This document shows, piece by piece, positions 56,126 to 64,000 of a stretch of 64,000 bases of DNA. This DNA comes from an uncultured bacterium (GTDB lineage: Bacteria > Acidobacteriota > Aminicenantia > Aminicenantales > Saccharicenantaceae), in assembly GCA_937920515.1 (NCBI GenBank), contig CALEUG010000001.1, positions 19,404 to 83,403 of the forward strand, read 5' to 3'. The notes under the pieces were generated by a model. The model searched no databases. It was not told where the DNA came from and worked only from the letters and a program-made list of their open reading frames with translations. The position numbers and the translations under genes were made by a program. Position 1 is the first letter of the stretch. Each line of letters starts with the position of its first letter.

Positions 56126-58324
56126 ATGCCTAAAAGAATAATCAAGAAGACCCAGGAGGAAAAATTGAGAAAATCATCCTTTATTTTGGGAATTTTAATT
56201 TTTCTGTTGCTTCTGGCCGCTCCCCGGGAACATTCATTACAGGCGCAGACAGAGGATATCAGCCAGAAAATCGCCGGGCACTGGGAAGGGGCCGTTGAGC
56301 TTCCCGGAATGAAGCTGGAAGTCCTGATTGATTTCAGGCTGACGGCAGAAAAGAAGCTGGAGGGGGTAATCTCCATACCCGTCCAGAAAGCAAAAGACCT
56401 GCCCCTTGAGAATATCAGGATGGAAGGTATTGAGGTAAGCTTCGCTATTGCCGGGGTTCCCGGCAACCCGGTTTTCAAGGGCAAGCTGGACGAAAGCGGG
56501 CAAAAAATAACAGGCAATTTCAGCCAGTCAGGCCAGAGTTTCCCCTTCAGCCTCAGCAAGGGTGAAAACCCCGTGGCCAGAGCCCGAAAGGCGCTGGAAG
56601 GGATAGATGAAGTCATCAACAAAGCTCTTACAGATTTGAAGGTTCCAGGTCTGGCCCTGGCTGTAATCAAAGACAAAGAAATAATCCTGCTCAAAGGATA
56701 CGGTCTTCGCGACATTGAGAACAAGCTGCCGATGACCCCGGATACCCTGTTAGCCATAGGCTCGGCCAGCAAGGCTTTTACAACCTTTGCCCTGGCCAGG
56801 CTGTCGGATGAAGGCAAGATGAGCTGGGATAAACCTTTGCGAACCTATATCCCCTGGTTTAAGCTATCGGACCCGCTGATAACCGAAAGAATAACCCCGC
56901 GCGACCTGGTCACCCACCGCTCCGGGCTGCCCCGCCACGACCTCCTCTGGTACAACAATTATCAGGCCAGCCGGGAAGAACTGGTGCGGCGTCTGGCTCA
57001 TGTTCAGTTCACAGCCGACCTCCGGGAGAAATTCCAGTACAACAACCTGATGTTCCTGACCGCCGGGTATCTCCTGGAAGTCCTGACCGGAAAGACCTGG
57101 GAAGAAGCGATAAAAGAGCTGGTGTTCGACCCCCTGCAGATGAAGAGGTCGAATTTTTCAGTGCTGGATTCCCAGAAAGACCAGGATTTCGCCCGGCCCT
57201 ATGCTTACCGCGATGAAAAAATTGTAAAGATCCCGTTTCGCATAATTACCAACATGGGCCCGGCTGGCTCCATCAACTCCAGCGTGCGCGAGATGAGCAA
57301 CTGGGTTATCGTCCACCTGAACGACGGGAAATTCGGCCAAACCCAGCTCCTGAACCGGGCCACGATGGAAGACCTGCATCTTCCTTACACTCCCATCGCC
57401 CAGACTCCGACCACCACTCACCTGAGCACTTCCAGCTATGCCCTGGGCTGGTTTGTCGACCATTACCGCGGCCATCAGAGAATCCATCATGGCGGCAACA
57501 TAGACGGTTTTTCGGCCCTGGTGAGCATGCTGCCCAAAGACGGATTCGGGTTCGTGGTCCTGACCAACCGTAATGCCACCGGACTACCAGAGCTTCTGGT
57601 TCGCACTCTTACTGACAGGCTGCTGGGGCTGGAACCGGTGGACTGGATTGGCGAAGCTGTCCGTAATCAGGCCAGGGGTGAAGAGGTGGCCAAACAGGCG
57701 GAACAGAAAGCCCGGACCAGAAGGGTCAAGGGCACCAGCCCCGCCCATGTCCCGGAAGAATATGCGGGGACTTATTTCCACCCGGGATATGGTGAGCTTA
57801 AGGTTGTTTTTAAGGATAAAAAGCTGTCCTTCACCTACAACGGCATCAGCACTCCGCTCGAGCACTGGCATTACGAGACCTTCAACGGCCTGCGCGGCGA
57901 AGACCCGACCTTCGAAGACATGAAACTTACCTTTGAAACCGACGTTAACGGCCTGGTGGCCTCGGTGTCAGCGGCCTTTGAACCGACGGCCGACCCCATC
58001 GTTTTCAGAAAGAAGCCGGATGAAAAGTTTTACGACCTGGCCTTCCTCAAGAAATTCGTCGGAAAGTATGCCCTGATGCAACAGGTGATTTCAGTTGACC
58101 TTAAGGCCAGCACCCTGACCATGACCGTCCCCGGACAGCCGGTTTATGAGCTGATTCCCGTTCCGGGAGATGAATTTGCGTTAAAGGGAATCTCGGTTGT
58201 CCGGATCAGGTTTATCATGGACCAGAAAGGCGAAGTTGTAGCCCTGGAGGCCTCTCAACCCGGCGGCGTCTTTGAATACAAGCGCCTGGCGGAAGGGCAG
58301 GAGAAAAAGCCCGAGAAGAAGTAA
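56126..58324 (+). CDS. Exported serine hydrolase, class C beta-lactamase family
   Basis: Up to 732 residues. After a signal peptide (about 17-41) comes a beta domain of about 105 residues, then the beta-lactamase/DD-peptidase domain (about 155-500) with the nucleophile Ser213 in GSASK, the YNN motif in KFQYNNLMF and the HGG motif in HHGGNIDG; a C-terminal DUF3471-like beta domain follows. Members include D-aminopeptidases and esterases; the substrate here is unknown and a resistance role is not implied. Besides the ATG at 56126, a TTG at 56165 has an ideal AGGAGG five bases upstream and would remove a charged 13-residue head, so the real start may be there. Confidence 0.87.
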   Translation: MPKRIIKKTQEEKLRKSSFILGILIFLLLLAAPREHSLQAQTEDISQKIAGHWEGAVELPGMKLEVLIDFRLTAEKKLEGVISIPVQKAKDLPLENIRMEGIEVSFAIAGVPGNPVFKGKLDESGQKITGNFSQSGQSFPFSLSKGENPVARARKALEGIDEVINKALTDLKVPGLALAVIKDKEIILLKGYGLRDIENKLPMTPDTLLAIGSASKAFTTFALARLSDEGKMSWDKPLRTYIPWFKLSDPLITERITPRDLVTHRSGLPRHDLLWYNNYQASREELVRRLAHVQFTADLREKFQYNNLMFLTAGYLLEVLTGKTWEEAIKELVFDPLQMKRSNFSVLDSQKDQDFARPYAYRDEKIVKIPFRIITNMGPAGSINSSVREMSNWVIVHLNDGKFGQTQLLNRATMEDLHLPYTPIAQTPTTTHLSTSSYALGWFVDHYRGHQRIHHGGNIDGFSALVSMLPKDGFGFVVLTNRNATGLPELLVRTLTDRLLGLEPVDWIGEAVRNQARGEEVAKQAEQKARTRRVKGTSPAHVPEEYAGTYFHPGYGELKVVFKDKKLSFTYNGISTPLEHWHYETFNGLRGEDPTFEDMKLTFETDVNGLVASVSAAFEPTADPIVFRKKPDEKFYDLAFLKKFVGKYALMQQVISVDLKASTLTMTVPGQPVYELIPVPGDEFALKGISVVRIRFIMDQKGEVVALEASQPGGVFEYKRLAEGQEKKPEKK

Positions 58325-58399
58325 CCAGCAGGTCCTGGCTTTTTAATTTGAATTACAATCTACTAACCTATTCGATTTAGAAAATTTAGATTATTGATG

Positions 58400-58472
58400 T
58401 TGACATGTCTAACAGCTTATGTTAATTTATCAATAGAAATTAACGTTAGTTAATTTGTAAATATTAATTAAC
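58400..58472 (+). promoter_or_regulatory. Promoter and double operator of the HTH/Doc toxin-antitoxin operon
   Basis: TTGACA (58400-58405) and TAATTT (58423-58428) are 17 bases apart with an extended TGT before the -10. Two inverted repeats with GTTAATT half-sites follow: GTTAATTT-N8-AAATTAAC (58421-58444, perfect) covers the -10, and GTTAATT-N10-AATTAAC (58449-58472) lies 28 bases further on. Four half-sites in regular phase point to cooperative autoregulation by the antitoxin, as is usual for such modules. The start codon at 58501 follows AGGAG. Confidence 0.75.
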
Positions 58473-58500
58473 ATAAATTACTTAAAAGTCAGGAGTGCCC

Positions 58501-58761
58501 ATGATCGAAAATAATGAATACATCAGCGTTCCCCAGTTAGCCCGCCTGCTCGGAATGAGCAGGGTCACCGTCTTTAAAAAGGTGAGGGCTGGAGAAATCA
58601 AAGCCATCAGGATCGGCCGGAACTATGCCATAAATATGAAAGAAGCGTCATATATCCTCGGGAAAGAATTATCTAAAGAGTCAAAACAAGAGATTGAAAA
58701 GGCCGTGGCCACTACTGTTGCTGAATATTCAGAAGTGCTGCGGCTTCTGGCAAAAGAATGA
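58501..58761 (+). CDS. HTH (excisionase/MerR-like) antitoxin of a Doc-type module
   Basis: An 86-residue protein. Residues about 6-50 form a helix-turn-helix of the excisionase/HTH_17 type (SVPQLARLLGMSRVTVFKKV then IKAIRIGRNYAI). The C-terminal part (about 55-86) is helical and acidic-basic mixed, as expected for a toxin-neutralising segment. The stop overlaps the toxin start by four bases (ATGA). This differs from the classical Phd antitoxin, which uses a Phd/YefM fold. A GTG six bases upstream overlaps the ribosome binding site AGGAG and is not the start. Confidence 0.85.
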   Translation: MIENNEYISVPQLARLLGMSRVTVFKKVRAGEIKAIRIGRNYAINMKEASYILGKELSKESKQEIEKAVATTVAEYSEVLRLLAKE

Positions 58762-59177
58762 TCAAGCCTATCAGTCTGGCTGAAGTCGAATATATTGCTT
58801 TCAGGTTGGCAAGAGAAATGCTGGCATTCGATGAGCCAATACCTGACTTTTCAACGCGCTTTCCAAATATACTCGAGAGCTGCCTGGCCGTTCCCTTTCA
58901 GACCTTTTCGAAAAAGGTCCTTTATTCAGGATTAATTGCCAAAGCCAGCATACTCTTTTATTTAATGGTCAAGAATCACCCTTTTCAGAACGGAAACAAA
59001 AGAATCGCTTTAACAACTCTCTTGTATTTCTTATACAAAAATAAAAAATGGCTCAAGGTGGAACAACAGGATTTTTATAATTTCATAATCTGGGTAGCCC
59101 AAAGCCCGGCGCAAGTCAAGCAGGAAACGGTTCGGGGCATTGAGAAATTTCTACGATCTCACCTGGTTGACCTGTAA
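58758..59177 (+). CDS. doc: Fic/Doc-family toxin
   Basis: A 139-residue death-on-curing type protein. The active-site motif is HPFQNGNKR (His74 to Arg82), matching Doc HxFxD(A/G)NKR in length and spacing; the Asp of P1 Doc is Asn78 here. Doc phosphorylates elongation factor Tu and halts translation, whereas canonical Fic proteins add AMP and have a longer GNGR loop, so a Doc-like kinase action is expected if the Asn is tolerated. Coupled to the HTH antitoxin gene by ATGA overlap. The local AT-rich promoter and distinct composition suggest horizontal acquisition. Confidence 0.88.
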   Translation: MIKPISLAEVEYIAFRLAREMLAFDEPIPDFSTRFPNILESCLAVPFQTFSKKVLYSGLIAKASILFYLMVKNHPFQNGNKRIALTTLLYFLYKNKKWLKVEQQDFYNFIIWVAQSPAQVKQETVRGIEKFLRSHLVDL

Positions 59178-59210
59178 ATCTCTTTGTCCCTCAATATCTC
59201 CCGGGAAAGA

Positions 59211-61730
59211 CTACCGGGTAGCTGACTTAATCAAGGACACGATGGCCTCGACCTCGGTGGCCTGGCGGAGGGAGTCGCGGAATTCTTCGTGGATGAGCTT
59301 GCGGGACAATTTCGGCAGAAGCTGGAGTTTCGGACGGACCTTTTCTCCCGAAGGAATGGCCAGGCAGATTATCAAATCAACCGGCTGGCCTTCCTTTGAT
59401 TGCCAATCCACTGGCTTTTTGAGTCGCATCAGGCCTATGCTCGGCGTCCTGACCGTCCCCGACTGGCAGTGCGGAATGGCCAGGCCGAAGCCAATCTCCG
59501 TGGCCACGTCCTGCTCGCGTTTCCAGAGTGCCTGTTCGAAAACGGCCCGGCTTTCCACCCGGCCAGCCCTCTCAAAGGCAATGGCCAGTTCCTGCATAAC
59601 TCCAATCTTGGAGCTGCAGTCGGCTTCCAGGATTACCAGCTCCGGCGTGATCAGTTCCGGGGAAAATTGCTGCTGGTAGTAATCTTCGAGCAATCTCTCA
59701 TTTTCTTCTGCCGTTGCTGCCTCCAGAAACCGGGCCACCAGTTTCTGACAATCTTTTACCTGGAGACGGTTCAAAACCGCCTTGACTTCCGGAATGAACC
59801 CGGAACTCATGCTGAGCTCGTCAAACCACAGGCCAACAAAAATCGGGGTCAGCCTGGGGTCGCCGGCCAGCTCTCCGCACAGGCCGACCCACTTTCCGTT
59901 TTCATGGGCCTTATCGATGGCAAATTTCAGCAGCCTCAATAACGCCGGGTTGAGCGGCTGGTTGAAATGCTTAACCAGCGGGTTGCCCCGGTCAGCCGCA
60001 AAAAAATACTGCACCAGGTCATTGGAACCGACGCTGAAGAAATCCACTTCGGGGGCGAACTTATCAGCCAGCATGGCCACGGAAGGAATCTCCAGCATGA
60101 TGCCGATCTCAATGTCGGCCCTGCAATCCAGTCCTTCTTTTTCCAGCTCCTGCCCGAATTTTTTAACCTGCTCTTTCAGCCAGCGCACTTCTTCCACCAG
60201 GGCCACCATCGGGAACATCAGCCGCAGCTTCCCGAACCGGGCGGCCCGAAGAATGGCCCGCACCTGGCTTCTGAACAACTCGTAATAGTCTCTGTAAATC
60301 CTTACCCCGCGGTATCCAAGAAAGGGATTTGGTTCCGGCGGTAATTTCAGGCAGGGAATCGGCTTATCGCCACCGATGTCAAAAGTACGGATGATTATGG
60401 GACGACCTTCAGATTCCTCGGCCACCCGCTTGTAAAGGAGAAATTGCTCCTCCTCCGAGGGCAAGGTCGGTTTCCCGTAAAGCAAGAGCTCCGTCCGGAA
60501 AATCCCGACCGCTTCGGCCCCATCCTGCCAGGCTTTTTTTAGCTCTTCCGGATGGCCGATGTTGGCTGCTATCTCAATTATTTTTCCGTCGGCAGTAGCT
60601 CCCGGCAGCGAAGCCTTTTTCAGCCGGATTTTTCTCAATTCCTCTTCGGCCGCTTCTTCCCTTTCATAATACTTTTTAACCTCTTCTCCCGGAGAAACGA
60701 CGGCCACACCTCTGTTACCATCGACAATAGCTTCATCGCCGGAAGTTATCAACCGGCAGGCATCAGCCACCCCGGTTATCGCCGGAATACCCCGTCCCCT
60801 GGCCATGATCAGCGTGTGAGAAGTCTGGCCGGCCTTCTCCAGAATTAAACCCAGAATCCGGCCGGGCGGGATATCAAGGAATTCCGATGGCCACAGGTCT
60901 TCGGCCACAATAATGGCCGGCCCGGTTAGCTCAGTGCCCTGGCCGACCGCCTTTTCGCAACCCAGCTTCTCCAGGAGTCTACGGGCCAGGTCGCTCAGGT
61001 CGGCTACCCGCTCCCTGATATATTGCGTCTTGCTCCGGAGAAGTTCCTGGCTGAACTCCGATACCGTCCTGACCAGGGCTGCCGGGGCAGATAATTTTTC
61101 CTTTTCTATAAGTTCTTCTATCCGCCCGGAAAGTGCCGGGTCTGAAGCCAGCGAATGATGCGCCTTCAGAATGCTCTTTTCCACCCCGGTTTTTTCCTTT
61201 AATTCTTTTTCTATTTCCTTTTGCAATTCTTCCAGGGTTCGCCTGAAAGACTCTATTTCTTTCTCAGAATTCTCTGCCTTCCTGTCGGCCAGCTCGGCAT
61301 ATCCAGACAGGTCCGGATGCCTGCCCAGCACCACGACCCGGCCCGAGGCAACTCCCGAAGAGGCCGGCTGACCCGTTAAAAATACTTCAGGCTGGCCCTG
61401 GACTACAACCGGAATAATGGCCTCGGCTGGCTTTTCAACTTTAAGGGCCTGCTCCTCTTTCAGCGGCAGTTCTCGCAGCAAAAAAGATTCAAGTTCGGCC
61501 GCGAACTGTTCCTCGTCTTTTCCCCTGACCACCACCCGGCAGAGGTCTCGGTGCTGGGTATCTGTGGTCAGCAGGGCTATGGCGCTCTTAGCCTCGGCCC
61601 TTTTCTGAGTCCTTTGATTTTCCCAGATTATTTCGCCGGGATAATCCTGGCACTTTTCCTGGATAAAGCTGGCCGGTCTGGCATGAAGCCCCAGGGGCAA
61701 GGGAAATTCAAACCTGAATTCAGCCGCCAA
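59211..61730 (-). CDS. PTS multiphosphoryl fusion: HPr-Enzyme I-EIIA(Fru)
   Basis: An 839-residue cytoplasmic phosphotransfer protein that takes phosphate from PEP to the EIIB below. Domains in order: HPr (about 1-90, His16 in LGLHARPA, and a serine at 49 in the regulatory position), Enzyme I (about 112-680, active His305 in GQTSHTLIMARGRG, with the PEP-binding LCGELAGDP), and EIIA of fructose type (about 690-839, His in GLAIPHCQ). Order differs from E. coli FPr (EIIA-M-HPr). The start is a TTG at 61730 behind AAGGAAG, inside the end of the EIIB gene; no ATG is available before the HPr motif. The next gene to the left is the convergent Doc toxin. Confidence 0.93.
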   Translation of the reverse strand: MAAEFRFEFPLPLGLHARPASFIQEKCQDYPGEIIWENQRTQKRAEAKSAIALLTTDTQHRDLCRVVVRGKDEEQFAAELESFLLRELPLKEEQALKVEKPAEAIIPVVVQGQPEVFLTGQPASSGVASGRVVVLGRHPDLSGYAELADRKAENSEKEIESFRRTLEELQKEIEKELKEKTGVEKSILKAHHSLASDPALSGRIEELIEKEKLSAPAALVRTVSEFSQELLRSKTQYIRERVADLSDLARRLLEKLGCEKAVGQGTELTGPAIIVAEDLWPSEFLDIPPGRILGLILEKAGQTSHTLIMARGRGIPAITGVADACRLITSGDEAIVDGNRGVAVVSPGEEVKKYYEREEAAEEELRKIRLKKASLPGATADGKIIEIAANIGHPEELKKAWQDGAEAVGIFRTELLLYGKPTLPSEEEQFLLYKRVAEESEGRPIIIRTFDIGGDKPIPCLKLPPEPNPFLGYRGVRIYRDYYELFRSQVRAILRAARFGKLRLMFPMVALVEEVRWLKEQVKKFGQELEKEGLDCRADIEIGIMLEIPSVAMLADKFAPEVDFFSVGSNDLVQYFFAADRGNPLVKHFNQPLNPALLRLLKFAIDKAHENGKWVGLCGELAGDPRLTPIFVGLWFDELSMSSGFIPEVKAVLNRLQVKDCQKLVARFLEAATAEENERLLEDYYQQQFSPELITPELVILEADCSSKIGVMQELAIAFERAGRVESRAVFEQALWKREQDVATEIGFGLAIPHCQSGTVRTPSIGLMRLKKPVDWQSKEGQPVDLIICLAIPSGEKVRPKLQLLPKLSRKLIHEEFRDSLRQATEVEAIVSLIKSATR

Positions 61731-62031
61731 TTTCTTCCTTCACCTTCTGTAAAATGCCTTCGGCGTTCTTGATGGCTTCCTGGACGGAAAATTCAAAAAC
61801 CCTCTTGCCCTCGAATCTTTCCGGTTTCTGCACCGTTATGCCCACGGCGAAAATCACTGCGGCTGCCTCGTTTATTTCATCCTGCTCCAGCTCGTTTTCT
61901 ATGCCCATGGCCCCCTGGGTTTCCACCTTGAGGGAAAAACCCAGCTTCCTGGCCACGCGCTCGAGCTGCTCGGCCGCCATATAGGTATGGGCAATCCCGG
62001 TCGGACAGGCCGTAACCGCCACTAATTTCAT
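61720..62031 (-). CDS. PTS fructose-type EIIB component
   Basis: A 103-residue EIIB domain with the phosphocysteine motif TACPTGIAHTYMAAE (Cys9), typical of fructose- and mannitol-like type-1 EIIB. It receives phosphate from the fused EIIA and passes it to sugar bound by EIIC. Usually EIIB and EIIC are one chain (FruA) of about 560 residues; here they are separate genes. GGAGG precedes the ATG. The last 11 bases overlap the start of the HPr-EI-EIIA gene. Confidence 0.93.
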   Translation of the reverse strand: MKLVAVTACPTGIAHTYMAAEQLERVARKLGFSLKVETQGAMGIENELEQDEINEAAAVIFAVGITVQKPERFEGKRVFEFSVQEAIKNAEGILQKVKEEIGG

Positions 62032-62471
62032 CGCTTCCTCCGATCAATTCAATCTATGGTCTGTGATTTATTCTCAGGGATAAATTCTACCACCTCAGAC
62101 GGATAATAAAAAACGCAGGCTTTAATATTAATATCAGAGCCAAATTTCATCAAGCCTTCTGGCTATCAACAGTTATGACAGAAGAGGCCAGGAATTCAGA
62201 GCGCTGTCCTGAATTAAACGTGTTAAACGCTGAATGGCCAGCCATGTCTTTCTCCCCCGGGGAATCCAGCAGAAACCATTTATTGGCTGTAAAGGTCCTG
62301 GCGCTGCTAATCCGGGAGAGAAAGCCAGGCTCCTGGCAGATGAGCAAAAATTGATTGCGCTCTTCGCGGGCTTGGCCTGCCAGCAAGTCTCTGTTGCTGC
62401 AGAAGTTAACCCGGAACAGGAAAGGATTAGACCTTAAGAACCGGGCCAAAAATCAAGAAGGCGGGAGAGCT
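62032..62471. other. 440-base gap inside the PTS gene cluster
   Basis: This separates EIIC from EIIB on the minus strand. A 99-codon frame (62150-62449, minus) has no ribosome binding site and no similarity to anything I recognise, so it is not called. No clear terminator or promoter is visible, although a promoter for the EIIB gene may lie in the AT-rich 62050-62140 part. Confidence 0.4.
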
Positions 62472-63509
62472 TCAAGCAGAGGCAGGCTTAGCCCCGGCTT
62501 TTTTCTGGCTCCGGGTCCGCAGGAAGGTCATCAGTCCCGCAACGACAATTGTCCCGACCAGAATGGCCACCACGTACATGAAACGGTTGTCCACGACCGG
62601 CAGAACGATGGGCCCGCCGTGCGGGGCGTGGTCGCCAACTTTTCCCAGCATGGCAATCACCGAGCCGACGCTTGAGCCGGCCATAATAACAGGAATGACC
62701 CGCAAGGGGTCAGCCGCGGCAAAAGGTATGGCTCCCTCGGTAATCCCTATTGTCCCCATGCCCAGCGCGGCCAGGCCCGCCTCTCTTTCCTGCTCGGTCC
62801 AGAGCTTTCTATTGATGAGAGTGGCCAGGCCCAGCCCTAAGGGCGGGATGCAGATGGCTGCGGCGCAGGCCCCCATGATGTAATAATTACCCTGCTGGAT
62901 CATGGCTGCCCCGAAAAAGAAGGCCACCTTGTTGACCGGGCCACCCATGTCAAAGGCGATCATCGAGCCCAGGATGATGCCCAGGACGACTTTATTGCCC
63001 GTTCCCATTACTTCCAGCCAGCGGGTTATGCTGAGCATCAGGTCATGGATTGGAGCCCCGATTATCTTATACATGATAAAGCCGATTATCAGAGAAGAAA
63101 CGACCGGGTAGATGAGGATGGGCATGACCGGCTTGATATAAACCGGCACCCTGATCTTTTTAAGATAAAAAACCAGGAAACCGGCCAGTAACCCGGAAAC
63201 CAGCCCGCCCAGAAATCCGGCCCCGACCTGGCTGGCAATGTAGCCACCGACAAATCCGGGAACCAGCCCGGGACGGTCGGCAATCCCGAAGGCGATATAG
63301 CCGGAAAGGACCGGGATCAACAGCGAAAAAGCGACCGTTCCGATGTCGTTAACGAGCTTCAGAAAAGGCGCCCGGCTGAAATCCGGCCCCTGGGAAGTCA
63401 TGGGCGCCATGGCAATTGAAATGGCGATGAGTATACCGCCAGAGGCCACGAAAGGAATGGCGTAAGAAACACCCGACAGGAGATATTGCTTGAACTTACT
63501 GACCTTCAT
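62472..63509 (-). CDS. PTS fructose-type EIIC permease component
   Basis: A 345-residue membrane protein with about nine hydrophobic helices, the EIIC channel of a fructose-family PTS. It begins QYLLSGVSYAIPFVASGG, a hallmark of fructose EIIC, and contains DMGGPVNKVAFFFG and GITEGAIPFAAADP. The frame extends to a TTG at 63539, but AAGGAT lies six bases before the ATG at 63509. It belongs with the EIIB and HPr-EI-EIIA genes. No 1-phosphofructokinase gene is in the window, so the sugar could be fructose or a related hexose. Confidence 0.93.
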   Translation of the reverse strand: MKVSKFKQYLLSGVSYAIPFVASGGILIAISIAMAPMTSQGPDFSRAPFLKLVNDIGTVAFSLLIPVLSGYIAFGIADRPGLVPGFVGGYIASQVGAGFLGGLVSGLLAGFLVFYLKKIRVPVYIKPVMPILIYPVVSSLIIGFIMYKIIGAPIHDLMLSITRWLEVMGTGNKVVLGIILGSMIAFDMGGPVNKVAFFFGAAMIQQGNYYIMGACAAAICIPPLGLGLATLINRKLWTEQEREAGLAALGMGTIGITEGAIPFAAADPLRVIPVIMAGSSVGSVIAMLGKVGDHAPHGGPIVLPVVDNRFMYVVAILVGTIVVAGLMTFLRTRSQKKAGAKPASA

Positions 63510-63807
63510 GGCATCCTTCTCAGAATTGATTTTGGACAATTATAGAAAAAGGTGAATTCTTTTACAAATGAAGAAGGTGAAAGAAAAGCAAGATAAGAGC
63601 CCCCCGCGGTTGCTGGACAAAATGATAATATTATGGCCTCGATCTGAATGATTTCTGGTTTTAATACCAAAACAGCTATATATCCGGCCGGGCCCTGGAG
63701 CTGCCTGTGTTCTGTGAACTTACTTAATCTTGAAAATGATGGACAGCGTAAAGATTATCGACCGGGGATGGCCTTTGATTATTATCAGCATAGATCCTGA
63801 AAAATAA

Positions 63808-63999
63808 TCAGGATTTTGCCATCAGCCTTACCTCGGTTTCGACCTCTTTCTCAACAGGCAAAAACAAGATCAGGTCAATGCCCTGTAAGGTGGGCTTGAA
63901 GCCGGCCCGATAATTTTTCGCCTCCTGGCCATCCACCATCACCCTGACCGAAGTCGAATTCCAGTTCTTGAGGTAAATGGCCGGATTGATTACCGGAGA
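63808..63999 (-). CDS. 3' end of an unidentified gene (partial)
   Basis: An open minus-strand frame enters from the right edge and ends at a TGA at 63810-63808, giving the last 63 residues. The fragment reads like an edge of a beta-sandwich (NPAIYLKNWNS, LQGIDLILFLPV) and ends in LMAKS. It may be the C-terminal domain of a secreted enzyme, but I cannot name a family from this length. The 298 bases between it and EIIC hold no further gene. Confidence 0.6.
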   Translation of the reverse strand, partial: SPVINPAIYLKNWNSTSVRVMVDGQEAKNYRAGFKPTLQGIDLILFLPVEKEVETEVRLMAKS

Positions 64000-64000
64000 T

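Noticed and set aside
62150..62449. 99-codon minus-strand frame in the PTS gap
   Set aside because: No ribosome binding site and no recognisable sequence.
63652..63673. Imperfect inverted repeat (GGTTTT/AAAAC) upstream of the PTS EIIC gene
   Set aside because: Short arms with a bulge in AT-rich sequence; not distinguishable from chance.

Overview
The window reads as a chromosomal stretch of a GC-moderate (mid-50s %, judged by eye) Gram-negative, glycan-degrading bacterium. Outer-membrane and export features are plentiful: a TonB-dependent receptor with an N-terminal carboxypeptidase-regulatory domain, lipoproteins, many secreted glycoside hydrolases and a Tat-exported oxidoreductase. Two GWxTD proteins, TPR proteins fused to a sulfatase-like domain, and an Oar-like receptor are a combination I associate with Acidobacteriota and relatives, especially Aminicenantia. 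That placement is inference; there is no rRNA gene in the window.

Layout. 1-13.8 kb is housekeeping: a FecR/Trp-rich surface protein behind a sigma-54-like promoter, PBP1A, thymidylate kinase, an htrA-dapF pair, and a ybhN-nrdR-hsp20-lon operon, closed by tRNA-Gln with its own promoter and terminator. 14-21 kb holds galactokinase, a GH113-like hydrolase, a GWxTD lipoprotein, tRNA-Glu, a tandem structured repeat, an L-fucose-isomerase-type enzyme with an operator inside its promoter, and a stand-alone GMP synthase ATP-pyrophosphatase subunit. 21-32 kb (+ strand) holds a secreted M20 peptidase, two tandem phosphohexomutases (the first lacking its catalytic residues), a GH38 alpha-mannosidase and a GH2 exo-glucosaminidase. 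32-54 kb (almost all - strand) is a glycan-use region: GWxTD-TPR protein, TonB receptor, TPR and sulfatase-like-TPR pair, GH116, NagA, exported ChbG-type deacetylase, GH42, GH18, aldo/keto reductase and an AEC permease. 54-64 kb holds SYLF and DUF4097 envelope proteins, a class-C beta-lactamase-like hydrolase, an HTH/Doc toxin-antitoxin pair with a clear operator array, and a fructose-type PTS (EIIC, EIIB, HPr-EI-EIIA fusion).

How it fits together (inference): secreted GH18, GH2, GH38, GH42, GH113 and GH116 enzymes plus a secreted deacetylase would break down amino-sugar-, mannose- and galactose-containing glycans in the periplasm. GalK, the FucI-type isomerase, NagA, the phosphohexomutase and the PTS would handle sugars in the cytoplasm. 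The most unusual observations are the dead/active phosphomutase pair, a DapF-family protein with serine at both catalytic cysteine positions, the tandem structured repeat at 17.85-18.19 kb, and the sharply defined operators at fucI and the Doc module. I see no CRISPR array, insertion sequence or prophage.
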